From a bacterium (GTDB lineage: Bacteria; Myxococcota_A; Polyangia; Nannocystales; Nannocystaceae): a stretch of DNA of 64,000 bases. The position numbers and the translations under genes were made by a program. This document shows, in pieces, positions 1 to 7,790 of the stretch; the first letter of the stretch is position 1; each line of letters opens with the position of its first letter. The stretch lies in contig JANSYI010000015.1 in NCBI GenBank assembly GCA_024742475.1, positions 62,001 to 126,000 on the forward strand, written 5' to 3'. The notes beneath the pieces are model-generated. The model did no database searches. It had not been told where the DNA came from and saw nothing but the letters and a program-made list of their open reading frames with translations.

Positions 1-383
1 CGAGGTGTCTCGAGGCTGCCGACCCATGCCGCGTGCGCTTGCATGTGCAGCGAGTGCGGGATCGATGTCGGGGCACTGGGATCGTCTTCCTGCCGACGAA
101 CGGGAGCGAAGCGCTCGATCGTCGCCAGGGCGCCCGTAGTGGGCCCGGGTGGCACAGCCGGCCCCCACGCGTGCAGCTCGTCCGCCGCGAGCGGCAGCGA
201 TCGATCGAACGCGTGGACCTCGAGTTCGCCATCGTCTCGCCAGTGCACGTAGACGATCTCGGCGCGCCGGTGTCTCTTCTCTCGGCGATCGGTGTAGGCC
301 CAGTGGAAGCCCTCTGCGGGGCCGAGTCTTGCTGCCATACGACCCCAGCCCCGTCGGCCGAACCGTACGGGGGAGCGCGTCAC
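1..383 (-). CDS. Hypothetical element protein, 3' end outside window
   Basis: An open frame runs from a GTG at 383 to the window edge with no stop (about 127 codons). It continues the leftward series of element genes, 19 bp after the stop of the zinc-ribbon gene. The predicted protein starts VTRSPVRFGRRGWGRMAA and includes GFHWAYTDRREKRHRRAE and EIVYVHWRDDGELEVHAFD, a charged, soluble, compact-domain-like sequence. An in-frame ATG at 338 is an equally possible start because neither has a clear ribosome site. I do not recognise the family. Colinearity with its neighbours and uninterrupted GC-rich codons support a real gene. Confidence 0.55.
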   Translation of the reverse strand, partial: MTRSPVRFGRRGWGRMAARLGPAEGFHWAYTDRREKRHRRAEIVYVHWRDDGELEVHAFDRSLPLAADELHAWGPAVPPGPTTGALATIERFAPVRRQEDDPSAPTSIPHSLHMQAHAAWVGSLETP

Positions 384-402
384 AGCGGAGCTGTCGCGAT
401 CG

Positions 403-804
403 TCAGGTTGTGGGGTAGCGCGATCCGGCGTCGAAGGCCTCGAGCTTGAGCTGGAGCGTGTCTTCGGCGTGCTCCCGCTCTGCCTTGCCGACTTCGCCCT
501 CCAGAGCCTTCCTCCGCGCGATCAGCCGGTTGAGCTTCTTGTCTTCGTTGTTGACCGACTTCCGGATCCGCCGGAGCGCGACCTGCTGCTCATCGATCTG
601 GTGGTAGAGGTGGGCGAGTTCTCCGCGTGCCTTCCCAAGAAACCCGTCTTGTTGGCCGTACTCCCTCGCCACCTCGCACAGAACGTCGAACGCGGAGAGA
701 ACTTCGCCGCACGTCGAGCAGTGGATGTGCCGATCGTCGGCGTCGATGACGTACGTCGGGTGCTTGCAGGGCGTGCCCTCCAACTTGAGTGGGCTGCTGG
801 TCAC
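403..804 (-). CDS. Zinc-ribbon plus coiled-coil protein of the mobile element
   Basis: 133 aa. The start is a GTG whose second and third bases form part of the upstream stop (GTGA overlap at 801-804), the same coupling used along this operon. The N-terminal 40 residues hold four possible metal ligands, Cys and His in TPCKHPTY and a CSTC pair in HIHCSTCGEVLSAFD, suggesting a small zinc ribbon. Residues about 55-120 are rich in charged heptads (QIDEQQVALRRIRK, KKLNRLIARRKALEGE) and likely form a coiled coil. There is no membrane segment. I do not recognise a family; a nucleic-acid-binding or dimeric accessory protein is possible. Confidence 0.7.
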   Translation of the reverse strand: MTSSPLKLEGTPCKHPTYVIDADDRHIHCSTCGEVLSAFDVLCEVAREYGQQDGFLGKARGELAHLYHQIDEQQVALRRIRKSVNNEDKKLNRLIARRKALEGEVGKAEREHAEDTLQLKLEAFDAGSRYPTT

Positions 805-1337
805 GAGACTCCTCCGAAGAGCGAGAGCTGTGGAGATGGAACACTTCCCGTCAACGCCGCGCGCGTTGCCGCCGGGTCGAGCTCCGCGCCGCCGACGACC
901 TCTCCGAGGTGGTCCTCGGGTGATGAATGGGCGACTGATCGGACGGAAGGTGGAGACGTGGCCGAGTCGAAGACGACGCGATCCGTCTCGTCGAGCACGA
1001 TGCGTCGACCACCTTCGATGAAGAGCACGACGTTCCACCCGCCGACGACTGCCCAGGAGGAGATTCGAAGGTCGCGACCGTCAAGGTGGAATGTGTCGCG
1101 GCCGCGACCGAATCGGCGAGAGTGCCAATCGCGGACCGCGGCGACGGCTCCCATGGAGCGCGCGGTCCAGCCCCAACAGATGTGGCAAATCGCCTCCCAC
1201 GACCAGTGGACGATGCGGATGCCGTTGCCGTCGCGGACCTCGTAGAGGGTCCCGCGTTCGCCTTGCTGCGCGACGACGACTTCGCCTCCGGGCATGACCT
1301 TCGTGATCCCCGGCTCGGGGGGCTTAGGCCCGCTCAT
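801..1337 (-). CDS. Element protein ending in a sliding-clamp-binding motif
   Basis: 178 aa. ATG overlaps the stop of the methyltransferase gene by 4 bp (ATGA). The body is a small globular domain with many Trp and aromatic residues (SWEAICHICWGW, SSWAVVGGWNVVLFIEGG) and no recognised family. The C terminus is SPQLSLFGGVS. QLSLF matches the established bacterial beta-clamp-binding pentapeptide QL(S/D)LF, placed at the extreme end after a Pro/Ser-rich flexible stretch, which is the usual context for such peptides. I infer recruitment to the host DNA polymerase III clamp. A second protein of the operon (2646-3242) ends with a close relative of the same peptide. Confidence 0.75.
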   Translation of the reverse strand: MSGPKPPEPGITKVMPGGEVVVAQQGERGTLYEVRDGNGIRIVHWSWEAICHICWGWTARSMGAVAAVRDWHSRRFGRGRDTFHLDGRDLRISSWAVVGGWNVVLFIEGGRRIVLDETDRVVFDSATSPPSVRSVAHSSPEDHLGEVVGGAELDPAATRAALTGSVPSPQLSLFGGVS

Positions 1338-2653
1338 CCGACACCTCGATTCAGCAGCGGTGCGTCTTCGACGATGCGACGCTCGGCGATGCGGGCGTAC
1401 TTCTCGACCAGTTCCACACCGAGGAACCGTCGGCCAAGTCTTCGGGCCACGATGCCCGTCGTACCGGCGCCGGCGAAGGGATCGAGGACGAGCCCGTCCG
1501 GCGGGCATCCCGCGCAGATGCCGATCTCGGCAACGCGGGGCGGCATCATCGCGAAGTGCTCAACGCGACCTCGGTTTGAGTTGCTCGGAAGCGGCCAGAC
1601 CGAACGGAGGCGTGCACCGATGGGGCGTCCGTGCTCGTCGAGAGAGTTGGCGCGACGCCGCGGGAGTCGATTCGCCCGAACCGAGAATGTAGGGTCGTCG
1701 CCAACGGAACGACGCACGGTCCCCACCGTCGTCAGGGTCTTCGGAGCCAGTGGAGTTCGCACCGCATCCGCGTCGTAGTGATACTCGCCCGATGGGGACG
1801 GTGTCACGAGGAACACTGTCTCGTGCGCGCGCTCGGGTCTCGACGTTGCCCCCTCGGGCATCGGGTTCGTCTTCGCCCATATCTGCTCCCCGCGGAGGTA
1901 CCAGCCTCGGCGGCGGAGTTCGAATGCGAGCAGCCACGGCGTTCCGATGAGATCGCCAGGCTTGCACCCTGGAGCACTTCGGCCGGGATTGTTCAGGTAG
2001 CGCCGGCCGACATCGACGCCGGTCCCCTTGCCGCCGCCGCGGTTCTGGTACGCGTCGCCGATGTTGATCCAACAGGTCCCGGTGGGCTTGAGCACCCGGA
2101 GGACTTCGTCGAACACAGTCGCCAGCGCGTCAACGAACATGTCGGGAGTCTCCTCAAGTCCAAGCTGGTCGGGGTGCCCGTAGTCTCGCATCCGCCAATA
2201 CGGCGGGCTGGTGACCACGCAATCGACGCAGTCGTCGGGGAGTCCGCGCAGGCGCGCGAGGGCGTCTCCAATGAGGATCTGCGAGTCGAGGCTCAGGTCG
2301 TGATGCTCGAGGAACCCGATCCGGGTCACGAGCTGCTCGGGCTTGCCGCCGATCATGTGGAAGAACTCGCGCGGCGTCATCCCGGGGAAGCCTTCGCGCT
2401 CGAGCTCGTCAGGAGTGATCGCGTCGAGACGCTCGCGCCATACAGCACCGGGCTGGACCTCGATGTCGTAGAGCGGGGTCTGCTTGGAGCCCTTGGGCAG
2501 TCCCATGGTCTTCTCGACAGCGGTGAGGATTTCTCCGGCTTGAAGTCGCGGCTGGTCGCGAGCCTCGTCCCACCAGCCGAACCGACGGGTCACCGTCTTG
2601 GTCCTCGCTCGCATCTGCGGAAGCGTCTTGCTGAATGCCATCCGCTTAGGCAT
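1334..2653 (-). CDS. ASCH-like domain fused to beta-class DNA methyltransferase (probably m4C)
   Basis: 439 aa, starting MPKRMAFSKT with an 8-bp overlap with the upstream stop. Residues 1-110 resemble the ASCH-type domain of phage proteins (RTKTVTRRFGWWDE, LQAGEILTAVEKTMGLPKGS, EREGFPGMTPREF). Residues about 120-435 are an amino-methyltransferase. Motif IV TSPPYW lies at 148-153 and the SAM motif DPFAGAGTTG follows near the C terminus with FLGVELVEKYA, so the order is that of the beta class. TSPPYW, rather than DPPY, favours N4-cytosine. There is no restriction endonuclease beside it, so it is probably an orphan protecting the element or regulating it. Joining an RNA/base-binding-type ASCH module to a methylase in one chain is unusual. 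Confidence 0.87.
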   Translation of the reverse strand: MPKRMAFSKTLPQMRARTKTVTRRFGWWDEARDQPRLQAGEILTAVEKTMGLPKGSKQTPLYDIEVQPGAVWRERLDAITPDELEREGFPGMTPREFFHMIGGKPEQLVTRIGFLEHHDLSLDSQILIGDALARLRGLPDDCVDCVVTSPPYWRMRDYGHPDQLGLEETPDMFVDALATVFDEVLRVLKPTGTCWINIGDAYQNRGGGKGTGVDVGRRYLNNPGRSAPGCKPGDLIGTPWLLAFELRRRGWYLRGEQIWAKTNPMPEGATSRPERAHETVFLVTPSPSGEYHYDADAVRTPLAPKTLTTVGTVRRSVGDDPTFSVRANRLPRRRANSLDEHGRPIGARLRSVWPLPSNSNRGRVEHFAMMPPRVAEIGICAGCPPDGLVLDPFAGAGTTGIVARRLGRRFLGVELVEKYARIAERRIVEDAPLLNRGVG

Positions 2654-3242
2654 CGGACCCTCCGAGCAACGACAGCTGAGAGAAAGGTGCAGCCCCGCGG
2701 GGTGTTTCAATGGGCTGAGCGGAGGCCTGTTCCGGGGTCTCCCCGGACACCATGCCCCGCGGCGCTGCGGGTGAGGGCTTCGCACCCTCTCGGAAGTCAC
2801 GCACCGTTTGGGGGGTCGATTCGACTTCTAGGGGTTGTCCCCAGAGGGGCGGGCCTTCCACCCGCTTGGCGTCGAACCCCGGCTCAGCGCCGACGCTTGG
2901 GCGCGGGCCTTCCACCCGCTCGGTGCGTGCCGTGCACTTCCGGTCGCGGACTTGATCCCCGCGCGGACCCTCCCCGGCAGCGTGGGCCCGTGCGGTTGTC
3001 TTCGCCCGCGCGGCGCTGGCCGGATCATCGGCTTTGCAATGTTGTCGCCTCGACTCGTGGAGGCCTTCGACGGCCTGTTTCGCGTGCCTGAGGAGGCGGG
3101 CCTCGTCGACCGTCGCGACGGCCTGCTGAGGGCCTCGATAGGACCATCGCCAGCCGGACGCGCAGACCCGGACGATGCGGGCGACCTGGCGCCCGTCGAC
3201 GCTGCCGACGTGTGTACCGGAGGTGCGCTTCCAGGTGATCAC
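2646..3242 (-). CDS. Element protein with C-terminal QLSLL clamp-type motif
   Basis: 198 aa. The GTG start overlaps the stop of the recombinase gene (GTGA at 3239-3242). Residues 1-65 look folded (GSVDGRQVARIVRVCASG, WRWSYRGPQQAVATVDEARLL), resembling a small beta-rich single-domain protein. Residues 70-185 are a long hydrophilic Pro/Glu/Arg-rich linker containing a duplicated ERVEGPRP/KRVEGPPL element. The last residues are FSQLSLLGGSDA. QLSLL is a permitted variant of the beta-clamp-binding consensus (MutS carries QMSLL), again followed by Gly-Gly as in the 801-1337 protein. The layout of globular head, disordered tether and terminal clamp peptide suggests a replication or repair accessory factor; the function of the head is unknown. 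Confidence 0.7.
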   Translation of the reverse strand: MITWKRTSGTHVGSVDGRQVARIVRVCASGWRWSYRGPQQAVATVDEARLLRHAKQAVEGLHESRRQHCKADDPASAARAKTTARAHAAGEGPRGDQVRDRKCTARTERVEGPRPSVGAEPGFDAKRVEGPPLWGQPLEVESTPQTVRDFREGAKPSPAAPRGMVSGETPEQASAQPIETPRGAAPFSQLSLLGGSDA

Positions 3243-4258
3243 AGGGGCTCCTCCTCGGCGATGACGCGCATCGCCTCGTCGGTGGAGTGGCCTTGCTCGT
3301 CCATGTAGCTCTGCGACGTGGCGGCGTTGCGGTGGCCGAGGATGCTCTGAACGTGGCGAAGGTTGCCCGTCTTCTCGAAGATCGTGGTCGCGGTGGTGTG
3401 GCGAATGCCGTGGGGTCCGGAGAGTCCGTAGGAGTACTTGAGGCGCTTGTAGACGCTGTCGGCGGTGAGGGTCTCTCCAGCCTTCGTCCCGATGACGCCG
3501 CAGAACACCCGGTCGCGCTTGGCGTAGCGACCGAGTTGCGAGACGCGCAGCCGTCTCCACTGCTGCAGTGCTTCGACGCACTGCCTCGAGAGCGGCATGC
3601 GGCGGGTCTTGCCGCCTTTGACGACCGCGCGCACGTAGGGGCGCGACCCTCCGAGGTGCATCTCGTCCCAGGTGAGCCCGACCAGCGACGAGCGGCGCAT
3701 CCCAGTGTGGTAGAGGACGACGAGCATTGCGTAGTCCCGCGCCGCGATCAGCGTCTTCCAGTGGCCGGCGTCGCCGTCGACTGCGAGCTGGCCGAGCTCG
3801 TCGAGCTTCGCCTTGACCGCATCCGCTCCGGGCCCGGTCGCCCGGGCGTACGGGCTGTAGCTCGGCCCGCGCACGTCGCTGAGATCCCATCCCAAGCCGA
3901 AGCGCTTCATCGTGTTGGCGAGGCTTCGTAGGCTCGCGATGCGCCGGGCGATCGACGTGGGCTGGTGGTCGCTCTCCCGCATGTCGGCTCGCCAGTCGGC
4001 GATAGCCGCCTCCGCGGCGAGCTGTCCGTCTTCGAAGAGCACGATCGCGGCATCGACGGGGTCCTCGATGTCCTCCCCACGAACGAACGTCGCGAAGAGT
4101 CGAAGGTCTCCGAGGCTCGCTCGGATGGTGTGCTCTGACTTGCCGCTGAGCCAGGCCTTGATCGCCGCCTCCATCTGCTGACGGGCGATGTCGGCGTGGT
4201 CGGCCGAGAGCGCACCGCCGCTGGTGACGGCGACTGCCATGGTGGGCTTGTTGCTCAT
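3239..4258 (-). CDS. Tyrosine recombinase (second of the element)
   Basis: 339 aa. ATG overlaps the amidase stop (ATGA at 4255-4258). Residues about 25-125 form a SAM-like core-binding domain and 155-335 the catalytic domain. The catalytic set is complete: Arg188 in TGMRRSS, Lys217 in KGGKTRRM, His283/Arg286 in PHGIRHTT, His309 in LGHR and Tyr318 in SQSYMD. Compactness and the motif spacing resemble XerC/D-type and phage recombinases. Being internal to the operon and more than 5 kb from the attachment site, it is less likely than the 8446-9633 protein to be the integrase. It may resolve element dimers or invert or excise a cargo segment. Confidence 0.9.
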   Translation of the reverse strand: MSNKPTMAVAVTSGGALSADHADIARQQMEAAIKAWLSGKSEHTIRASLGDLRLFATFVRGEDIEDPVDAAIVLFEDGQLAAEAAIADWRADMRESDHQPTSIARRIASLRSLANTMKRFGLGWDLSDVRGPSYSPYARATGPGADAVKAKLDELGQLAVDGDAGHWKTLIAARDYAMLVVLYHTGMRRSSLVGLTWDEMHLGGSRPYVRAVVKGGKTRRMPLSRQCVEALQQWRRLRVSQLGRYAKRDRVFCGVIGTKAGETLTADSVYKRLKYSYGLSGPHGIRHTTATTIFEKTGNLRHVQSILGHRNAATSQSYMDEQGHSTDEAMRVIAEEEPL

Positions 4259-5085
4259 GCCGCCCTCACAGTTCTGCACTCGGAGAAGACCTCCGAGCGC
4301 CAGTCTTCGGGAATCGTCAGCCCGCCGATCTCGTAGTCGGGACCCGGGACGGCAATGTCCATCTCGGCGGCGACCCGCTCGGCGATCTGCCACTGGGCGG
4401 AGCCGCAACAGATCTGCCGGTTGGGATTGCCGTTGCTGTCATGACCGGCGACCCGGTGTGGCGCGAGCATGAACGGCTCGACGCCTCGGCTTCGGAGGTC
4501 GATGATCTTGTCGGTGAGACGCTCCGCAGCGGCAAGAGCCCACGCGTCGGTCATCATCGAGCGCCCAAACAGTTCAGGCTTGTAGAACCGGCCGCTGCCG
4601 GCGACGCCCTCGAAGTTCCCGGCGAACTCGAAGTTGATCGAGTGGTAGGGGGCGCGATCGAAGCGGTTTGCTGCGATGAGCCGCGTCTCGTCGGGGTGGA
4701 CGATGTAGACGGTGCCGTCCGGGGCCCAGACCTCCTGCGCGGTGACCAGGCGGGCACGCTGAGCCAACCGAGCGAGGCTTCGCACCACGCCCATCTGGTG
4801 AATGACCAGGACGACGCGACGCTTCGTGATGTCGACCGGCGCGTACGTGGTCCGTTTGACCCGCCCGGGGAGGCCGAGGGCTTTGCGTCGCCGGCTCGCT
4901 TGGTACCGAACGCGCTTGGCCTCTTCCCGGATGTCGACAACGCGGTACGAGCGGTCCTCGTTGGGTTCGGCGTCCGCGAAGCTCACCGGCTCCGGGTCGA
5001 CGATGCGCTCCATCGCTTCGCCCCATTGGACGGACGCGTCGGTGAGGGCGGGCAGGATGCCCGCGAGGAGGGTGAGAGGATTCAT
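4255..5085 (-). CDS. N-acetylmuramoyl-L-alanine amidase-like protein (PGRP/Amidase_2 fold)
   Basis: 276 aa, ATG overlapping the methyltransferase stop by 4 bp. Residues about 85-245 match the zinc amidase fold: VVLVIHQMG (His96), WAPDGTVYIVHPDETRL, HSINFEFAGNFEG and LAPHRVAGHD (His210/215), then ICCG (Cys226-227) at the place of the third zinc ligand. The family cleaves the lactyl-alanine amide bond of peptidoglycan and includes phage lysins. No signal peptide is visible, as expected for a holin-dependent endolysin, but no holin gene is adjacent. The protein sits in the middle of a replication-type operon, so a role in lysis, entry or something else is open. The N-terminal 80 residues are not recognised. 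Confidence 0.78.
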   Translation of the reverse strand: MNPLTLLAGILPALTDASVQWGEAMERIVDPEPVSFADAEPNEDRSYRVVDIREEAKRVRYQASRRRKALGLPGRVKRTTYAPVDITKRRVVLVIHQMGVVRSLARLAQRARLVTAQEVWAPDGTVYIVHPDETRLIAANRFDRAPYHSINFEFAGNFEGVAGSGRFYKPELFGRSMMTDAWALAAAERLTDKIIDLRSRGVEPFMLAPHRVAGHDSNGNPNRQICCGSAQWQIAERVAAEMDIAVPGPDYEIGGLTIPEDWRSEVFSECRTVRAA

Positions 5086-5876
5086 AGCGCGAGGGCTCCC
5101 TGGGTTGGGCGCAGGGCGCGGTCGAAGGGAAGCCGGGGTTGCTCGCGCGTCGCCTCGAGTCGACGGCGCGCCTTCTCGAAGGCCTCGGGGTCGCGCTCCC
5201 AGCCGATCCAACGCCGGCCGGTTCGGATCGCGGCGACACCCGAGGACGCACTGCCGGCGAACGGGTCGAGCACGAGCTCGCCGGCGTCGGTGAACTGCTC
5301 GAGCATGCGTTCGAGGAGCGCGACGGGCTTCTGAGTCTGGTGGATGCGTTTGCACCCTTCCCGCACCGGGTAGGACCAGAACGCTGGGAGCCCGCCCCCG
5401 TTCCAGCGGCATCGTCCGGGCGCATGGGCGATGACGACGGACTCTGTCGCCTGGCCAGGGCGGTCTCCCGAGAACTGTGGACCTGCGTCAGGCTTGTGCC
5501 AGGTTCCGACTCGGATCGCCTGAAGACTGAGCAGCTTCGCCGGATTCTTCGCCGAGGGAATGATCCGCGCGAAGTCGATGGCTTCCTGCCACTCGCTCAC
5601 CGACTCAGCGTCGGTGAAGATGAGGACCCAACGAGACACGACTCGGGCGATCGCGATCGTCGTGAAGACGCGAGAAATCGTGTCGAAGGCATCGAACTCG
5701 ATCGCGACGTTCGACCTCCCGGCCGCCACCTTCGACGTGCGGTGGTGGGCGTGCACGTGCTCCGAGTAGGGCGGGTCGGTGACCACGTGATCACACTCGG
5801 GCCACTCATCGCGCAGACAGTCGCCGAGCCGAAGTTCCCATCCGTCGCCGCGCGCGACGTTCGTGGCAGCGCTCAC
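5082..5876 (-). CDS. DNA methyltransferase, DPPY type (probably N6-adenine)
   Basis: 264 aa, starting at a GTG that overlaps the stop of the DnaC-like gene (GTGA). Motif IV TDPPYSEHVH lies near residues 33-42 and the SAM motif LVLDPFAGSASSG near residue 205, followed by RRWIGWERDPEAF. IV-before-I order is that of the beta group, and DPPY is typical of adenine-N6 enzymes. A conserved HQTQKPVALLERML segment precedes motif I as in phage DNA methylases. No cognate nuclease is nearby. It differs in class from the 1334-2653 enzyme, so the element carries two modification activities. The tail EQPRLPFD weakly resembles a hexapeptide clamp motif, but I do not rely on that. Confidence 0.9.
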   Translation of the reverse strand: MSAATNVARGDGWELRLGDCLRDEWPECDHVVTDPPYSEHVHAHHRTSKVAAGRSNVAIEFDAFDTISRVFTTIAIARVVSRWVLIFTDAESVSEWQEAIDFARIIPSAKNPAKLLSLQAIRVGTWHKPDAGPQFSGDRPGQATESVVIAHAPGRCRWNGGGLPAFWSYPVREGCKRIHQTQKPVALLERMLEQFTDAGELVLDPFAGSASSGVAAIRTGRRWIGWERDPEAFEKARRRLEATREQPRLPFDRALRPTQGALAL

Positions 5877-6811
5877 GAAATCGCCTCCAACGTTCCGTAG
5901 GCTTGTTGTGACTGCTGCCCGTGTCCCAGTCCGCAGGTTGCGGGCGCTCGCTTGTTTTCGGGGCGGACCTTCTCCAGCAGAGCTTCGATCTGGCCTTTGA
6001 CCGCAGGTGTGAGCCCCGCCATGTTGGACGCCCGCTCGACATCTTCGTCGGAGCAGCAGAGCAAGTCCTGCAGCTCGTCGAGCACGGCGCCGTCGGTCTC
6101 GCCGGCGTCGAGAAGGCCTACGAGGTGAGCGCCTCGTGTCGCGATGCGATGCGGGTTGTTGCGATCGTCGGGACCAGCTCCACCATCGACGCGGAAGCTC
6201 CGGTCTCGGCGACACTCGACGTAAGCGCCGCCTTCGCGGATGCGGTCGGCAATCCGGCTGGTCCGTGCCTCGCAGTCATCGAAGACTTCAGCGAGCTCGT
6301 CGAAGTCCTTGTTGGTGGTCGCGACGACAGGCCTTCCCGCGGCGTGGCGCTGGACGATGACGTTGGAGAGCCGGGCAATGCCTGCCTGCCCCGTCGCTCC
6401 CGGGCCGCCAATCTCGTCGATGACGACAGCAGGGGCTGCAATGAGCCGCTCGACCATCCGGGCGGCGCGGGCGTAGTCCTCCATGCCAAGATCCGGCGCG
6501 TTCGCCCAAACCGCCCGGGTCTTGAGTGCGTAGCGAGCCGCTGCGACCGTCTTGCCAACCCCAACAGGGCCGCTCAGCACGAGGATGCCAGTCTTGGGCG
6601 ACCGTCGGCTGTCGCCCGCCCAGTCCCGGATGGCATCGAACGCACGCGTCGGCGCGAGGTCGGGTGAGAGGGCGACCAGAAGGGCTCGGCGAGGTGCGCC
6701 AGCGGCCACGAGGGACTCGACGGCGCCTACGATGTCACGCCACTTGGCGGCGGATGCCTCCGCGAGGACGCGGAGGCCTCGAGCTCGGTCAGCAGGCGTC
6801 ACGGTTCTCAC
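5873..6811 (-). CDS. DnaC/IstB-like AAA+ ATPase, helicase loader
   Basis: 312 aa from a GTG at 6811, with a 23-bp overlap with the initiator gene. Walker A GPVGVGKT is at 81-88, Walker B AVVIDEIGG at 128-136 and sensor I VVATTNKDF around 162-170, followed by an Arg-finger-like TSRIADRI. This is the arrangement of DnaC-type loaders, which place the replicative helicase DnaB at an origin marked by an initiator. It lies directly downstream of the presumed initiator, as in the lambda O-P or DnaA/DnaC-like pairs of phages. About 80 residues follow the ATPase core (ETDGAVLDELQDLLCC and onwards) and are not recognised; they may contact the initiator or the host helicase. Confidence 0.82.
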   Translation of the reverse strand: MRTVTPADRARGLRVLAEASAAKWRDIVGAVESLVAAGAPRRALLVALSPDLAPTRAFDAIRDWAGDSRRSPKTGILVLSGPVGVGKTVAAARYALKTRAVWANAPDLGMEDYARAARMVERLIAAPAVVIDEIGGPGATGQAGIARLSNVIVQRHAAGRPVVATTNKDFDELAEVFDDCEARTSRIADRIREGGAYVECRRDRSFRVDGGAGPDDRNNPHRIATRGAHLVGLLDAGETDGAVLDELQDLLCCSDEDVERASNMAGLTPAVKGQIEALLEKVRPENKRAPATCGLGHGQQSQQAYGTLEAIS

Positions 6812-7790
6812 TGCCCTTCTCTTCGAGCCCGAACGAGCGATCGGGCCGGTCGAAGTTGCTGGGCGCGTGTCCTACACGCCGCCCTCCTCGACGGGGAGGG
6901 ATCGCGCTCTCGTGCTCCCACTTCTCCCAGTTCTTCGCCCAGTGCAGGTACTGCAGCGTCAGGTGCGGAACCCAGAACGGATCTCGCGACGCCGCTTCTG
7001 CCAGGTGTCCGATGCGGAGCGCCCAGTCCTCGAACGTGGCCCCCTCGCGCGCAGTCGCCTTCGCCACCCATCCGCGCTGCGTCTTGCTGTCAGTTCCGAA
7101 CCCGCTCGCGTTCTCGATCACCGCCGCGCGGTGCTCGTTCATGCACTCGATGACTCGGGTGATCAGGACACCGTCGACATCGGCGGTTCGAGCCCTCGAA
7201 CGCTTGCGGCGAGAGCGAGTTGAGGGCGCGCTTGCGCGGCCCTTCTCTCTCACTTGATCTCGATCTTGATCTTGTTCTCTATCTCTATCTAGGGGACGGA
7301 AGAGATGAGTCTGGTGGAGATCAGGTTTGGGATCAGACGAAATCAGACCGATATCGCTAGGCTTTTCGGAAATCAGGTCTGGGTACCTTTCGCAGATCAG
7401 GTGCCTGATCTGATTAATCAACTTGGGTAGCACCTGATCCCGAATCCGAGCCCAGAAATCAGACGCCTTCGATGGCTCGGAGGGCTTCTGCTCGTCGGCC
7501 ATTTCGACCCACCAGAGGACCTCTCGCTCGCGCCACCACACGACGTGGCCCGTCGCCGTGAGGCGCGAGATCGACCGTTCGACCTGCTCTGGCGTGACTG
7601 TCAGAAGCTGCCCATCGCCGGACGCGATCCGAGCCATTGCGGCGACAGAGCGCTCGAGCACACCAGCCTGATTCGCGCATTGGCACTGAAGACGGATCCC
7701 GTGCTCAAGCACCGAGAACCACTCGGTGCTCTTGTGGTGGAGCACGTCGACGCGGGTCTTGGTGTAGAAGACATCGACAGTCCTACCCAT
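6789..7790 (-). CDS. Putative replication initiator protein of the element
   Basis: 333 aa, ATG overlapping the upstream stop by 8 bp. Residues about 1-100 look like a winged helix (VLHHKSTEWFSVLEHGIRLQ, VTPEQVERSISRLTATGHV). A long linker holds a highly charged run (DRDREQDQDRDQVREK). The C-terminal third (VIECMNEHRAAVIENASGFG, WAKNWEKWEH) resembles C-terminal modules of phage replication proteins of the DnaD/O type. The identification is inferred from three things together: winged-helix head, the adjacent DnaC-like loader, and the cluster of short repeats inside the gene at 7320-7462, which mirrors initiator genes that contain their own origin. No nuclease or primase motif is visible. Confidence 0.62.
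   Translation of the reverse strand: MGRTVDVFYTKTRVDVLHHKSTEWFSVLEHGIRLQCQCANQAGVLERSVAAMARIASGDGQLLTVTPEQVERSISRLTATGHVVWWREREVLWWVEMADEQKPSEPSKASDFWARIRDQVLPKLINQIRHLICERYPDLISEKPSDIGLISSDPKPDLHQTHLFRPLDRDREQDQDRDQVREKGRASAPSTRSRRKRSRARTADVDGVLITRVIECMNEHRAAVIENASGFGTDSKTQRGWVAKATAREGATFEDWALRIGHLAEAASRDPFWVPHLTLQYLHWAKNWEKWEHESAIPPRRGGRRVGHAPSNFDRPDRSFGLEEKGSENRDAC
7320..7462. repeat. Nine ATCAG iteron-like repeats; candidate element origin
   Basis: Within 143 bp there are nine copies of ATCAG, most as RATCAGRY. On the + strand they begin at 7320, 7332, 7342, 7372, 7396 and 7458; on the - strand they occupy 7405-7409, 7410-7414 and 7434-7438. The copies fall in two reading phases, so they are not a by-product of a protein repeat. 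The segment is visibly richer in A/T than the rest of the operon. It lies inside the presumed initiator gene, the position of the lambda origin inside gene O. I infer an iteron origin bound by the protein it encodes. Confidence 0.55.

Noticed and set aside
5082..5150. QPRLPF near the end of the adenine-type methyltransferase as a third clamp motif
   Set aside because: It departs from the QL(S/D)LF pentapeptide and is not at the extreme C terminus.
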